A stretch of DNA of 64,000 bases from Epiperipatus broadwayi (Eukaryota; Onychophora; Udeonychophora; Euonychophora; Peripatidae). Each line of letters starts with the position of its first letter. The first letter of the stretch is position 1. The DNA is taken from contig JAQFVV010012506.1 of assembly GCA_028023455.1 (NCBI GenBank), positions 3,214,714-3,278,713 on the forward strand. Reading direction: 5' to 3'. Both the position numbers and the translations under genes were made by a program. The notes beneath the pieces were generated by a model that was given only the letters and a program-made list of their open reading frames with translations, was not told the DNA's origin and searched no databases. Shown piece after piece: positions 24,506 through 35,646 of this stretch.

Positions 24506-25250
24506 AATAACTGAAACACAGGCTTATTATATACCTGTGTCTATATATGTAATATATAGGTATATGAGCACAGACTTTTATATGACCCACCACTCTCCAC
24601 ACTATCTCATAACACTGATACACTTGAACACATATATGTCAAAAAGATAAATAATCACCATTATATGTATTTCATGTTAAACCAGCAATCATCAGTTGGT
24701 CCAGATTACCATCTCCACACATATATGCTATAAGTGCTCAGATATGTATTAAGATAGCCAAACCTCATACTTTAATGGACAGGCTTCAATCTACTCCACA
24801 CTCCAAATCTTCAACCATCCATCCAATTAAAAATCTGAAGCCCGAGGACATAATTCATTTAATACACATACAAGGGATGGGCAGGCATCTCTATTATTTA
24901 ATAACTGAAACATGGGCTTCAGATTTTCAATTGGATGGATGGTTGAAGATTTGGAGTATGGAGTAGATTGAAGCCTGTCCATTAAAGTATGAGGTTTGGC
25001 TATCTTAATATATATTTGAGCACTTATAGCATATATGTGTGGAGATGGTAATCTTGACCAACTGATGATTGCTGGTTTAGCATGAAATATATATATTGGT
25101 GATTATTTATCTTTTCAACATATATGTGTTCAAGTGTATCAGTGTTATGAGATAGTGTGGAGAGTGGTGGGTCATGTGAAAGTCTGTGCTCATATACCCT
25201 ATATATTACATATATAAACACAGGTATATAATAAGCCTGTGTTTCAGTTA
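24506..25250. mobile_element. Long foldback element (~745 bp, arms ~335 bp)
   Basis: The left arm (24506-24842) runs from 'TAATAACTGAAACACAGGC' to 'AATCTGAAGCCC'. The right arm (24915-25250) is its near-perfect reverse complement, from GGGCTTCAGATT to GCCTGTGTTTCAGTTAT. The loop is about 70 bases. There is no coding capacity. This is a large hairpin if single-stranded, and it is flanked by partial direct copies of its own arm. It could be a foldback transposon or a recent inverted duplication of a repeat unit. Confidence 0.85.
25057..25101 (+). ncRNA. Hammerhead-like motif in the foldback arm (weak)
   Basis: ACCAA, CTGATGA, a hairpin T-TGCT-GGTTT-AGCA-T, GAAA, an ATATATAT stretch that can form a short helix III, TA, then TTGGT, which pairs with ACCAA. 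All core bases are present. However, the 10.1-11.1 pair at the base of helix II is T-T instead of the usual G-C, and helix III relies on an AT run. Other copies of the arm (minus strand near 24020 and 24690) lose further pairs. Confidence 0.25.
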
Positions 25251-26033
25251 TTAGATAAACATATAGATAATGTCGGCAACATGTTAAATGTTATGAATGG
25301 CATTTATTTATAGTGCTTCATGAATTATTTTAGTAAGTTCTGACTGTAGTCTTTTCTATATGTCTTACTTTTTATATTCTGTAAAAATAAAAGCACATTT
25401 TAAATGAAATATCATTTCTTCTTGGAACTTTATAGCTTTAAAAAAAATTAATACTTTGAATCAAATATTTGATTGCCATATTTTAATTAAAATCTAAATA
25501 TTTTCATTCTGTATATTTTCCATTTTTAATATTATTAAAGTTGTTGGTTAATCTTAGGAGATTAGTAATGTTAACTAAATATGGGGAAAATATCATTAAA
25601 TATAGTTCTCTGAATTTTTAAATAATTAATCATTTAAAAAATGCTGAAACTATTATTAAAATTTGTTTAAAATATTTTCTCATATAAAACATTACCACAA
25701 TTGCTTTAGTATAATTAATGGTCAAACCAGCAACATCTGAAAAAGAGAGGAAAATAATACCATTGGAAACAGTGTGCATATACATTAGTATATGTGCTAC
25801 TACTAACATTTGAATGTAACTGGAAAATTTAATTAAAGTTTAATTTTTCACATTATATGATGAAAATAGTCAAATATATAAATACAACTAAAATACCATC
25901 ATCACAAATCTTCAGGAAAATACAATATACATAGTATAGTTTTAAAATCTACTTTTACTTTCAATGTTTTATAACAATGTGAGAGTAGAACTATCTGTAA
26001 GTATCTCCTTATTTTAAATTCTTAGATTGTCTC

Positions 26034-26546
26034 TGTTATAGTTCCCCTTTCTCTCAGAAGTGGAATTTTCTAGATTCCTTTTTTTATCTGATTGGATTAA
26101 GCATTGTTTGCTGCTGGCCAATAGATGTATGTACAGTAAACACATAGTCAATATTAGAACAGGCCAATAAGCAATAATGATCACTGAATATGAATACTCC
26201 AGTAATGTCAGGTATCTGGCTATAAATGAAAAGATTTTTGAAAGAAAGATCAGAGAATGTCTGTCTAACCTATAAATATGGTACATGTTGTCCAGGAGAA
26301 GTCCTACTAATTTAAACAGCAATAAGCATTCTTACAATATCAATACACTATTTGTCCATGTGGCTAGGCAAGTCCACATAAGCACCTGATTCTGCTAAGA
26401 CTACTGATAACTCGAGGCAAGCTGTCTGGTACAGCCAGATGAGTCATTCTCCCTACCCATGAGTCAAGCTATCAGGTGTGTCTGGAAGCAGTAGATTGTT
26501 AAGATTTGGATCCAAGAGTTCACAGTAAAACTATATTAACAGATTT
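26034..26546 (+). repeat. 5' LTR of the Gypsy element (shortened at its 3' end)
   Basis: Starts TGTTATAGTTCC and aligns through 'CTCAGAAGTGGA', 'TTTGCTGCTGGCCAATAGA', 'ATCTGGCTATAAAT', 'CATGTGGCTA', 'CAAGCTATCA' and 'AGAGTTCACAGTA.AACTATATTA' with the 3' LTR at 31391-31973. About 100 bases at the end of the 3' LTR are missing here. A TGGTGCAGTCAGAC stretch follows and may be the primer-binding site. Confidence 0.8.
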
Positions 26547-27000
26547 TGGTGCAGTCAGACAAAAGAATTTTTTTATTATCCCCCACAGCTGGGAAAAAAA
26601 TAAGAGCATAAACACATGAGTGTGCACTTGTTTAGACTCTCATTTAACTTTATTTCAAGCAAAAATTGGTGATTATTAATCACACATAAATACTGCCCAA
26701 GTCAAATAGATTCTAGCACAGTACAACTAAAGAATTTTTTTCCCATGGCTGAAAAAACACAAATAACTGCCCAAGCCCACTGAGTTTGACACAGTCAGAT
26801 GAAGTGACATTTTTCCCCACTTCGAGAAAAATAATAAAAAAATACATGAGTGTATAAGGTTCTATGCATTCATTAGTATTTGTGAAAACAAAAAAAACTG
26901 TTTAATCCTGCTCTATTTGACACAGTTAGATTAAAATATTTTCTTCTACAGCTGAGAAAATTAAAAAATAAAATACATGAATATGCAATTATAGGCAATT
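26546..27000 (+). repeat. Degenerate repeats in the Gypsy leader
   Basis: Four imperfect copies of a pattern '(T)G.(C/T)ACAGT.AGA..AA' then 'ATTTTTTTCCC...AGCTGAGAAAA' then 'ATACATGAGTGT', starting near 26553, 26715, 26795 and 26921. The first copy overlaps the possible primer-binding site. Confidence 0.55.
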
Positions 27001-27285
27001 GTCATATTTTTTATGAAGATAATTACATATCTCATTGCAATTCAAACAAAAAAGAGATTTAGCATATTGTGAAAAGGTTTTTCCCCAAGACGGTTAAAGA
27101 AATTGACAGCAAACACAATTGGCAGTTCATACACCAATCTAAACTGTCATTCTAAAATAAAAAATAAAAAAACAGAAGCTTATCCTAGCGGAGTAAAATT
27201 TCTATTAAAATAACAATATTGAATGGTAGCTTGCAGTAAATAGGAAATAGATACTTTTCTCATGTTACACCAGAAAAAATAAAGA

Positions 27286-30200
27286 ATGGCTAATATAATT
27301 GTTTTGATGGAAGCTTTTGACCCAGGCTGCCCTGAGAATTGGTCAAACTACAAAGAGCAACTAATTTTTTATATGCAGGCTAATCAGATTAAGAAGACTG
27401 AAATAAAATTATCCATGCTGATAACAATAATTGGGTCTCAGGTGTATAGTATTCTAAAGTCTCATGTTGGATCAGAAATACCATCTGACTTGGATTTTGA
27501 GAAATGTTGGTGAGTCTTACAGAATACTTCTTCCCAAAACCACTAACAACAATGCCGAGGTATTATTTCACTCTCTGCACCTAAGTGGATGAAAAGCCTA
27601 GAGAGTTTCAATGTGAATCCGGGCATTGGAATTCATATGCAATATCAAAGAGTTCTTAAATGAAGCACTCCACAATTGGTTTATTTGTGGTATAAATACT
27701 CAAATTATTAATGATGCTGGATATACACTTTGAAATGGGTGCAGATCAAGTCACACTGGAAGAATCTATAATGTGTCATGTGAGTCCATTAAAAAAAATT
27801 TACCATTAAAAAAATTGAACAGAAGACCAAGCCAGTCAAGTATTCAGTTAGTTCAGCAACAACAATGAGAGATAAGTGTTGTTATAGGTATAATGAACCA
27901 ATGCATGCACAAAGAGAATGTCCATATCAATATATTGTGTGTTCATTTTACAAGTGAATTGTGCATATGAGCTGTTTGTTTAAATATGAAAAGACAACTA
28001 GTCAATATGAGAATGGAAAAACCTATTCTAAAACATACCAAAGGCAATCTTAATGGAAAGAAACAAGTTGCCTCTATAAACAATATCAAGAGCAGTGAAC
28101 CAGTACTTAAACACAGAATCTTCATTAATGATATGGAGTTGGATACAGAGTCAGCAGTGTCCATTGTGCCAAAAAAGACCTGCACTATCATTAATAAAAA
28201 TAAATATAAGCTGCATCCTAGTGGCAAAACTGTCACAGACAATTAGGGCAAGAAAATAAGGTTCTTGGGTTAGACAAGATTCAAGTTGAGTTACTCTAAT
28301 AAAACTATATATATATATCTACCACTGATAGTGACATCTGGTGATTGTAATAATTTATTAGGTCATGACTGGTTCAGTCACTTAGGGTTTGCAGTGACAA
28401 AGATCAACCAAGTCACAACAGTAAAAAAATTAAAGAATGATTGTCCTGAAGTTTTTAAGAAAGATCTAGGTCTGTATTTAGGACATTCAATTCACTTACT
28501 ACTTAATAAAAAGATAAAACTGATCAGTTGTCAGTGCAGATCACTGCCACTGGCTTTGAAAACTAAAGTTGAGTCAAGAGCTTGAAAGATGAGAATAGAA
28601 CCTATATCATACTCAGAATGGGTCACTACAATAGTCCTAATCATCAAAGAAAATGATGATGTGCAGATGTGGGGATTATTGATGCACAATTAACAAAGTG
28701 CTAGAATCAGATAATTATCTATCACTATCATTAAGCAAAACTTATACACACTGTCAGGTGGAAGAGTTTTTACTAAAATTGACTTGAAACAAGCATACTT
28801 GCAGCTACCAGTCAATGATCAGGCAGCAAGAGCATTGTCAATAATATCTCATAAAGGCTTACTTAAGATGAACCAGCTGCTTTATTGTATATTGGTTACC
28901 CCAGCTATACTCTAAAGAGTTATGGATCAACTGACTGCTGGAATATTGGAGGCTCTATTTTACTTTGATGATTTGTGGCTCAGACTCCAGAACTGCTCTG
29001 GAGTTCCATCAAAAAAACTCCTTGATAAGTTCAGAGTATCAAGAATAAGAATAAACTTTGCCAAAACTTGAGGTTCTAGGATTTAGGATAGATGGAGGTG
29101 GCTTTTATCCCACTCAAAAGAAAGTTATGGCAATTAAAACAACTTAAACACCAAGTAACAAAAAATAATTACAGTCCCAAGTCATAAATTATTATGAAGG
29201 ATATTTATCCCATAAAGCAGGCAGCTCAACCATTATACAGGCTACTGAATTAAAAAAATCTGGAAGTGGGACACTAATCATGATAAAGCTTTTGAAAAAA
29301 TAAAAAACACTAATATCTGTATTATTAAGAATATTTATACCATAAAACAGGCAGTTCAACCATTATACAGGCTGGTGGATTAAAAAACAGTCTGGAAGTG
29401 GGACACTAATCATGATAATGCCTTTAAAAAATTAAAAAACCTAATATCTGATACAGTGGTGTCAGCACACTCTGACCTGGAAAAGGTACTGATACTAACA
29501 TGGGATGCATCACCAGTAGGAACAGAGATAGTATTGTCCCATAGAAATGATGATGGGTCACACTCCCTATTGCCTTTACATCAAAGTGTCTCTTGAAGAC
29601 TGAGAAAAGCTATGCCCAGATTGATAGAGTGGCTCTGGATTTCATCAATGGCATTAAAAAATTTGATGACTATCTTGGTAGATCATTCATACTGCAGTGG
29701 TTCATAGACCCATATTGAGCATCTTTGCAGCTAAGAAAGAAATTCCTCAGGGTGCTTCACTATGAATGCTGAGGTGGTTCAATTTTTATCAGGGTATAAT
29801 TTTATACTACAATACATTGAGGGAAAACATATTCCCCATGTAGATGCATTAAGTCATATCCTTGCAGAGTCTGCAGACAAGCTAACTACAATAAGTCAGT
29901 CAGTTAACATGATTTATTTGGGAACAAATACACCACTGTAAAGTAAGTCATTGGCTGAGTGGACCACAAATGACCCTGGGTTCCTAAAAGTTCAAAAATG
30001 GATCCATCAGAGTTGGCCAAATAAGAAACCAGAGGAGTTGCATTTAGCCTACTCGATATGAAGGCTGGAACTCTCAATTTAAAATGGCTGTATTATCTGG
30101 GACTCCAGAGTAGTGAACCCCAGCTGGATAATCCCCAAGTGCTCAACTTGTTACAAAATTGGCAACCATGAATAATTCAAGTAAAGATGCTAGCAAGATC

Positions 30201-30820
30201 ATATGTATGGTGGCCAACTTTGGGCATGAATATTAAGTCTAAATTCCACTACTTCTGGCATTACAAAATGAATCAGAACATACCCAGCAAAAGAGAAAAC
30301 AATTCAATGCCATAAACCTGAAGGCCCCTGAACTAGACACCACATGGACCATGCTGGCCATGTGAAGGCAAACTGATATTAATAGTAGTTGATTCATATT
30401 CTAAGTCACTGGAGGTAATGGAAATTCCATCACTCCAGACCACTGCAACAATAGAAGTACTTAGGAGGCTATTTGCTACCCATGGCCTTCCTAAAACTAT
30501 AGTCGCAGATAATGGCACAGCATTTACTGCAGTGGCATTTAAAAACTTTTGTGACAATAATGGCTTTGATCTAGTTTTTAGCCCACCATTTCACCATGAA
30601 AGCAATGGCCAAGCTGAGAGATTGGTTTAGAGACTAAAGAATTGTTCACAAACATGGACACAGGAAGCTGCAACACCTGTACTGATTGAATTTTGTTATC
30701 ACAGTACTTTACACCAAGTGCAGAAAATGGGAAAATCTGAACTACTTCTTAATAGAACATTGCAAACTAACTTATCAGCTCTGTAACCAAATCCAAATGA
30801 GGGAAAACAAAAAAAGAATA
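27286..30820 (+). pseudogene. Ty3/Gypsy gag-pol, heavily decayed
   Basis: Domains appear in canonical Gypsy order but in several frames with many stops. The gag start (27286-27513) reads MANIIVLMEAFDPGC and WSNYKEQLIFYM. A zinc-knuckle remnant YRYNEPMHAQREC (about 27880) has its second Cys changed to Tyr. The protease segment INDMELDTESAVSIVP (about 28130-28170) has the catalytic D-T-G changed to D-T-E, followed by LLGHDWFSHLGF. Reverse transcriptase shows FTKIDLKQAYLQLPVND (about 28770) and YFDD (about 28965). RNase H shows LTWDASPVG (about 29500). Integrase shows the DDE signature: VVDSYSK (about 30385), VADNGTAFT (about 30505) and HHESNGQAERL (about 30595). The element cannot be active. 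It is sense on the plus strand and antisense to the host gene. Confidence 0.9.
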
Positions 30821-30924
30821 ATATCAAATTGCAAATAGAAACTAACATACTATGCAGAATGTTTCATGGATCCATTAAATGGATTCCAGTGGTCATAATT
30901 CAACAGAAAAGACTCCACACCATG

Positions 30925-31390
30925 ATAGTCAAACCAGAAGATGGAGGTCAACATCATCATTATTGGATTCAACTTAGACTGAATTATGCAGATGCATTCA
31001 CAATGAATGAATCTCCAGAGACAAGGATTGCAAACAAGAAGGACTGACAAACTGAAGACAGCAGCAAACATGAAGGACCATCAAAGTGGATTAGTCATCC
31101 TCCAGTACACCTGCATAATTATGTTCTCTATGGCTAATTTTAGCCAGGGAAGAGATATTATAGTCAAACCAGCAGATGGATGTCAACATTATCACCATTG
31201 GAATCAACTTACACTGAATTGTACAGATGCATTCACAATAAATGAATCTCCAGAGACAAGGATTTCAAACAAGGAGGACTGAAAAACTGAAGACAGCAGC
31301 AAACATGAAAGACTGGCAAAGTGGATTAATCATCTTCCAGCACACCTGCATGATAATGTTCTCTAGGGTTAATTTTAGCCAGGGGAGAGA
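30925..31390 (+). repeat. Tandem duplication (~236 bp x 2) at the Gypsy 3' end
   Basis: TATAGTCAAACCAGAAGATG...GGTCAACATCATCA at about 30925 recurs as TATAGTCAAACCAGCAGATG...TGTCAACATTATCA at about 31161. The copies stay collinear through ATGAATCTCCAGAGACAAGG, AACTGAAGACAGCAGCAAAC and TAATTTTAGCCAGGG. The second copy abuts the 3' LTR. The two short open frames in it are copies of one another. Confidence 0.88.
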
Positions 31391-31973
31391 TGTTATAGTT
31401 CTCCTTTCCCTCAGAAGTGGACTTTTCCACATTCTCCTTATCTGATCAGATTAAGTACCATTTGCTGCTGGCCAATAGACTGGTGTACAGCTAAACACAT
31501 GGTCAATGATTAGTACAGAACAATAAGCAATTATGATTGCTGAACCCAAATGTTTCAATGACATCAGGGATCTGGCTATAAATAGTCAGCCTTTTTGGAG
31601 GAAAGGTAGAGACCATATATCTAGCCTACCAAGAAAGTATGTGTTCTCCAGGAAAATCTCTGCTAACCTAAACAGCAGTAAGAATTCTTACAGTAGCAAT
31701 AGACTATTTTTCCATGCAGCTATGAAAGTTTACATAAGAACTGGTGCTGCTAAAACTACTGCCCACTCAAGACAAGCGGTCTAATACAGCTGGAAGAGCC
31801 ATTCTCTCTACCCATGAGGCAAGCTATCAAGTGTAGCTGTAAGGGGTAAGAGTCCACAGTAGAACTATATTATTCTGTATTAGATATATATGTAAATGTA
31901 ATAAATATTACATTAATTATAATACTGGTGCTAGTATTGTTTACTGAAGATTGGGTCTGTAATCCAGACCAAA
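31391..31973 (+). repeat. 3' LTR of the Gypsy element
   Basis: 583 bases from TGTTATAGTTCTCC to GGGTCTGTAATCCAGACC plus AAA. Both termini are shared with the solo LTR at 14993-15622. A TATAAAT box lies near 31575, as in the 5' LTR (about 26222), and may be the promoter. Confidence 0.85.
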
Positions 31974-32397
31974 TCCAAAAGTCTCAAAGTTGCATATTGA
32001 TTTTATTATTGAGTTAAGCAGATAATGTGACATTTCCTAAAATTAGTCAGGATTTTCTTTTTAGTGAATTCAAATTACTTATATCCATAACATTATTTTT
32101 ATTACAAATTTCATGTGTCATTAACTTAACTATTTGAAAATCTATATTAACAATTTCTGTGAAAATTTTCTAAAATAATGCAATGAAAGAAATCAAAAGT
32201 GATAGAATCTATTTTGGAATATTGCTAAATTTAATCTTAGAGAATGCCTATTTGTCATGAATCTAATGATATGTATCTGAAAGGTCTTATGCAATATCAC
32301 ATAATAGAATTTGACTAAATTTACATATTGCACTATTTGTCTCTAATGAACATTGTTCAATAAAAATTGAGTATTGTATTATATATAATTATAATGC

Positions 32398-32548
32398 CAA
32401 ATGAAATTTACTAGTCTACTTTAAATAATAATTAAACTGCTCTCTAGCTGCCATTTGGTTCATTTGGTTTATTTGTTCACCGTAAAATGTTACTGAATAT
32501 GGCAGATTGAGGGCAGTTCCATTATTATTTAAAATGTACTTGATAAAT
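32398..32548. mobile_element. Foldback MITE-like element (~150 bp)
   Basis: GAAATTTACTAGTCTACTTT at the left mirrors an ACTTGATAAATTTC end at the right, with 'TAAATAATAATTAAACTGC' and 'CTAGCTGCCAT' mirrored by 'ATGGCAGAT' and 'GCAGTTCCATTATTATTTA'. Arms are about 55 bases and the loop about 40. Confidence 0.65.
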
Positions 32549-33800
32549 TTCACATATTATTATATTTTTTTAATTTAAAAATATTATTTATCATTACATA
32601 TATATGAAATGGAAATGGAAATAAATTATTCTTGTGAGCTATAAATAACTAGTAACTCTTTTTATATTAGATATGATGATTGATAGAATGGGTCCTTTTA
32701 TTCTTTTAGCTTGTGGGTTAATAGTTTTTCATTTCCTACATTTTTAAAAATTCACATTTGTAAATAAGGGCATTAATAATTTTGAACCTATAATTAATTA
32801 TATGAAAAATGGAAATGGAATTTTACCTTTAACATATATTAAATCTAAATAGAAATAATCTACTTTTACGTGAATTATTATTAATAACCTTCTCAACATT
32901 AAAAAATAATAAAGAATAGAATAGTTTAATAATTTCATTTGCTAATATTGTTGCAAATTTAGAAAAGATATAATGCTATAATGCGTAATCCTGTTATAAA
33001 TACAGCATTAGTGATTTTAAAACTCAAAATTGTTAATACCATATTTAATCCAGCTAATATACTATCCATCCTAAATTTCTAATAATGTTACTAAATGAAA
33101 ACTTATTAACACCAAATGCTTAAAAAGTAAATGGATGATTTTATTGTTTATTGTCTGTAGACAGTTAATTCTTCATAATATATATGGTGGCGTAGATTAC
33201 TTTGCTTTTATTTTGATTTTGTATATATTTTAAACTATGATATACTGATACAATGAGTATACATGATGGTATTCTATTGTTATAAATTTTGAAATAATTT
33301 TAAACATTATAAGCAGTTACAATATTATAAAACAAATGGTCCAGGCAATTATGTAATACTTTTTCATCTAGATAGAGTTCTATGAGTATTATTTCCAACA
33401 ATGACTTTTTTATTATTATCTCAAAGTGATATATTTTATTTTTAACATGTGAACACTATCATTTCATATTATGACAATTTACATTTTGTTTAAATAAATA
33501 GTATTATATAAAACATTATCTTAAGATGCTAACAATAGCAAAGTCATTTTACTAACCTTAAATAAATTAATATTTATAATTAACAATGTATCGGAAATGT
33601 TAAACATGTTTTTGTTACTCTTCTTGTGTTCATTCTATCACATCTTTAAAATCAATACTTCCCCTAATTCTTTTTTCATAATGCATTATTAAACTCTCCC
33701 ATTATATCAAGTTCAAATGCTAAAAGACTTCTTCCAATTTACACTGTACCAAATTATATTTTATATAAACATATTACAACTTCATTTCATATATATATAT

Positions 33801-35623
33801 TGTGATGATCACACATACTGCGGTCACACATGTTTATGTAAAACATACAAAACTTAGAAATGTTCGGGTTGGAAATAAATAAAGAAAAAAAGAAAGAAAA
33901 ACGAGCTTAAAAATTAACAAAATCAAGAAATGTTGAAAATTAATAAAACAAAGGAAAAGAGAGGGAACTAGAGTTACCAAGATCGTTATCTTTTGCTATT
34001 CAAAGTTTGAATTTCGAGAAAAGTAAAATATTAAATTATAATATTAGAAGCATAAGCTAGAAAAATTAAAGCAGAAAAGAAACATAAAGAAAACATGTAG
34101 TAAATATGATTTTGGGGAAAATAAAGTTTAAAAGAAAACTTTCGGTAGCGTGGAAAGAAAAAAACCTAGAAATGTAATATGTTCAAAAAGATAAGAATCT
34201 ATGTTTCAAAGTACACCTTTGATGATAAACGAAATGCGGGGTTTTATGGAGTATAGTTAAAGCATGAGTTTAAATAAAAAATAAATGATCGTCGACATTT
34301 AAATTTAAATGAGAAAAAAAAACATATACTAAAATTTGTGTAATTAATTAAAGAAAATAAAGAAATAAGTAAAATGTAAATAGTGCTATAAAATCATATA
34401 AAATAAGTTTAAATATGGCCGAAGGCATAGCATGGAAGGTGTCAACAACAAGTGGAAACAAAGAATCCGAAGGACAAAGGACCATTGGAATGTTTTAATT
34501 AAAAAAGAAGTTAAGTGGAAAGCTAGAGAGATTGTAGCAGAGATTAGAGCTTGAGACTTCAAGTCGAGAAGGTGAAATTTTGCGGCTCCAAGAATCAATC
34601 GATATAAATAGCCAATATGACATATACTATCGGTGCCTCACATACTATGGCTGGCTAAGGCCTTCATGATCGCTGGTCGATCCGGACCGTCTGTACCAAT
34701 GGTTCTGCAATAATGTAACAACTGCTGTAGTAACACCTGCCTGTGGATTCCTGTCATTGCCCTGCTTGTGATGCCTCATCCTCCATGCCTGAATAACCAA
34801 GAAGCTACACACCACCAAATATGAAAGGCGACCATCCCTCCTAAAGAAGTGGAGAAAATCCATGTGACGGTCGACCACATCGGAAGGAACTCAAAAACTA
34901 AACCCTAGGTAACTTGAATATTATTTTATAAATCGTCATAAGTGCACTTAAATTCAAAAGACAATGGCCAAATGCCTTTCCTGAGTGATAATGACACTCT
35001 CTGATGATAGACAGTGAGTCTAACGATTATAAATGTGAAAGCATTTATAAGAATTTCAATTCGTTATTTTAAGTATTCATTTATTATTAGAATTTCAAAT
35101 ATTTATTCCTTATAGCACGATCAAAAATATAATATGTTTAAATTTATGTTAATATTTCTTATGTCTTTTTTTATCAAACCTAATTATTTTTATTATTAAA
35201 AAAATGTATTAATTTATCTAAATCTGTCTCGCCTCGTTCTTCGCCACTCCAAAAAATAGTTTAACATTAGAGAGGGGAGGGGGTAAAATATTATTCATGT
35301 TGATATTCTTTTTTAGTTATTAAATTAGCACGTGAAACGTTGATGGTGCAGTGTTTTAGCCTATAAAATTTATAAAGTAGCCAAGCGCTGTAACAGTAAT
35401 ATCTTACAGCAGTCGGGAGAAAGCTGATCGGGAAAAATAGTCTGGAAGCTATATCCGTATAGCTGACAGATTCGGTCAGGTACGGAAATCGATTCGTTTA
35501 TTTCCGTATTTCTCTCTGCTTGAGGTAGCGGAAAGTGGACGATTTTTGAATTAGAAGAATTCCCCATTACATGTTTTAAGTGAAAGGGAAGTTGGAGCTT
35601 TCGATCGTCCCGTGCCCGTTACA
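33801..35623 (+). repeat. 5' LTR (1823 bp) of a young LTR retrotransposon
   Basis: Begins TGTGATGATC and ends CCCGTTACA (TG...CA). It aligns end to end with 38724-40547, with about 37 substitutions by eye and a few indels. About half of the substitutions are CpG against TpG/CpA. Short open runs inside it (for example on the minus strand at 34386-34598 and 34645-34878) occur equally in both LTRs and look like chance. Confidence 0.93.
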
Positions 35624-35628
35624 TATTT

Positions 35629-35646
35629 TGGGGCCCAGTCCGGGAT
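35629..35646 (+). promoter_or_regulatory. Putative primer-binding site
   Basis: TGGGGCCCAGTCCGGGAT starts five bases after the 5' LTR. It begins TGG and ends in CCGGGAT, as expected for complementarity to a tRNA 3' end (CCA terminus and T-arm). It resembles tRNA-Pro-type primer sites, but the exact tRNA is unassigned. Confidence 0.65.

Noticed and set aside
34386-34878. Minus-strand open frames of 70 and 77 codons in the long LTR, repeated at 39309-39801
   Set aside because: They occur in both LTRs simply because the LTRs are duplicates; no domain, and codon composition is that of non-coding DNA.
34990-35030. CTGATGA followed by a TAGAC/GTCTA hairpin in the 5' LTR (also near 39925), suggesting a retrozyme-like hammerhead in the LTR
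   Set aside because: The GAA of the core is absent after the hairpin (ACGATT follows), so the core cannot form.
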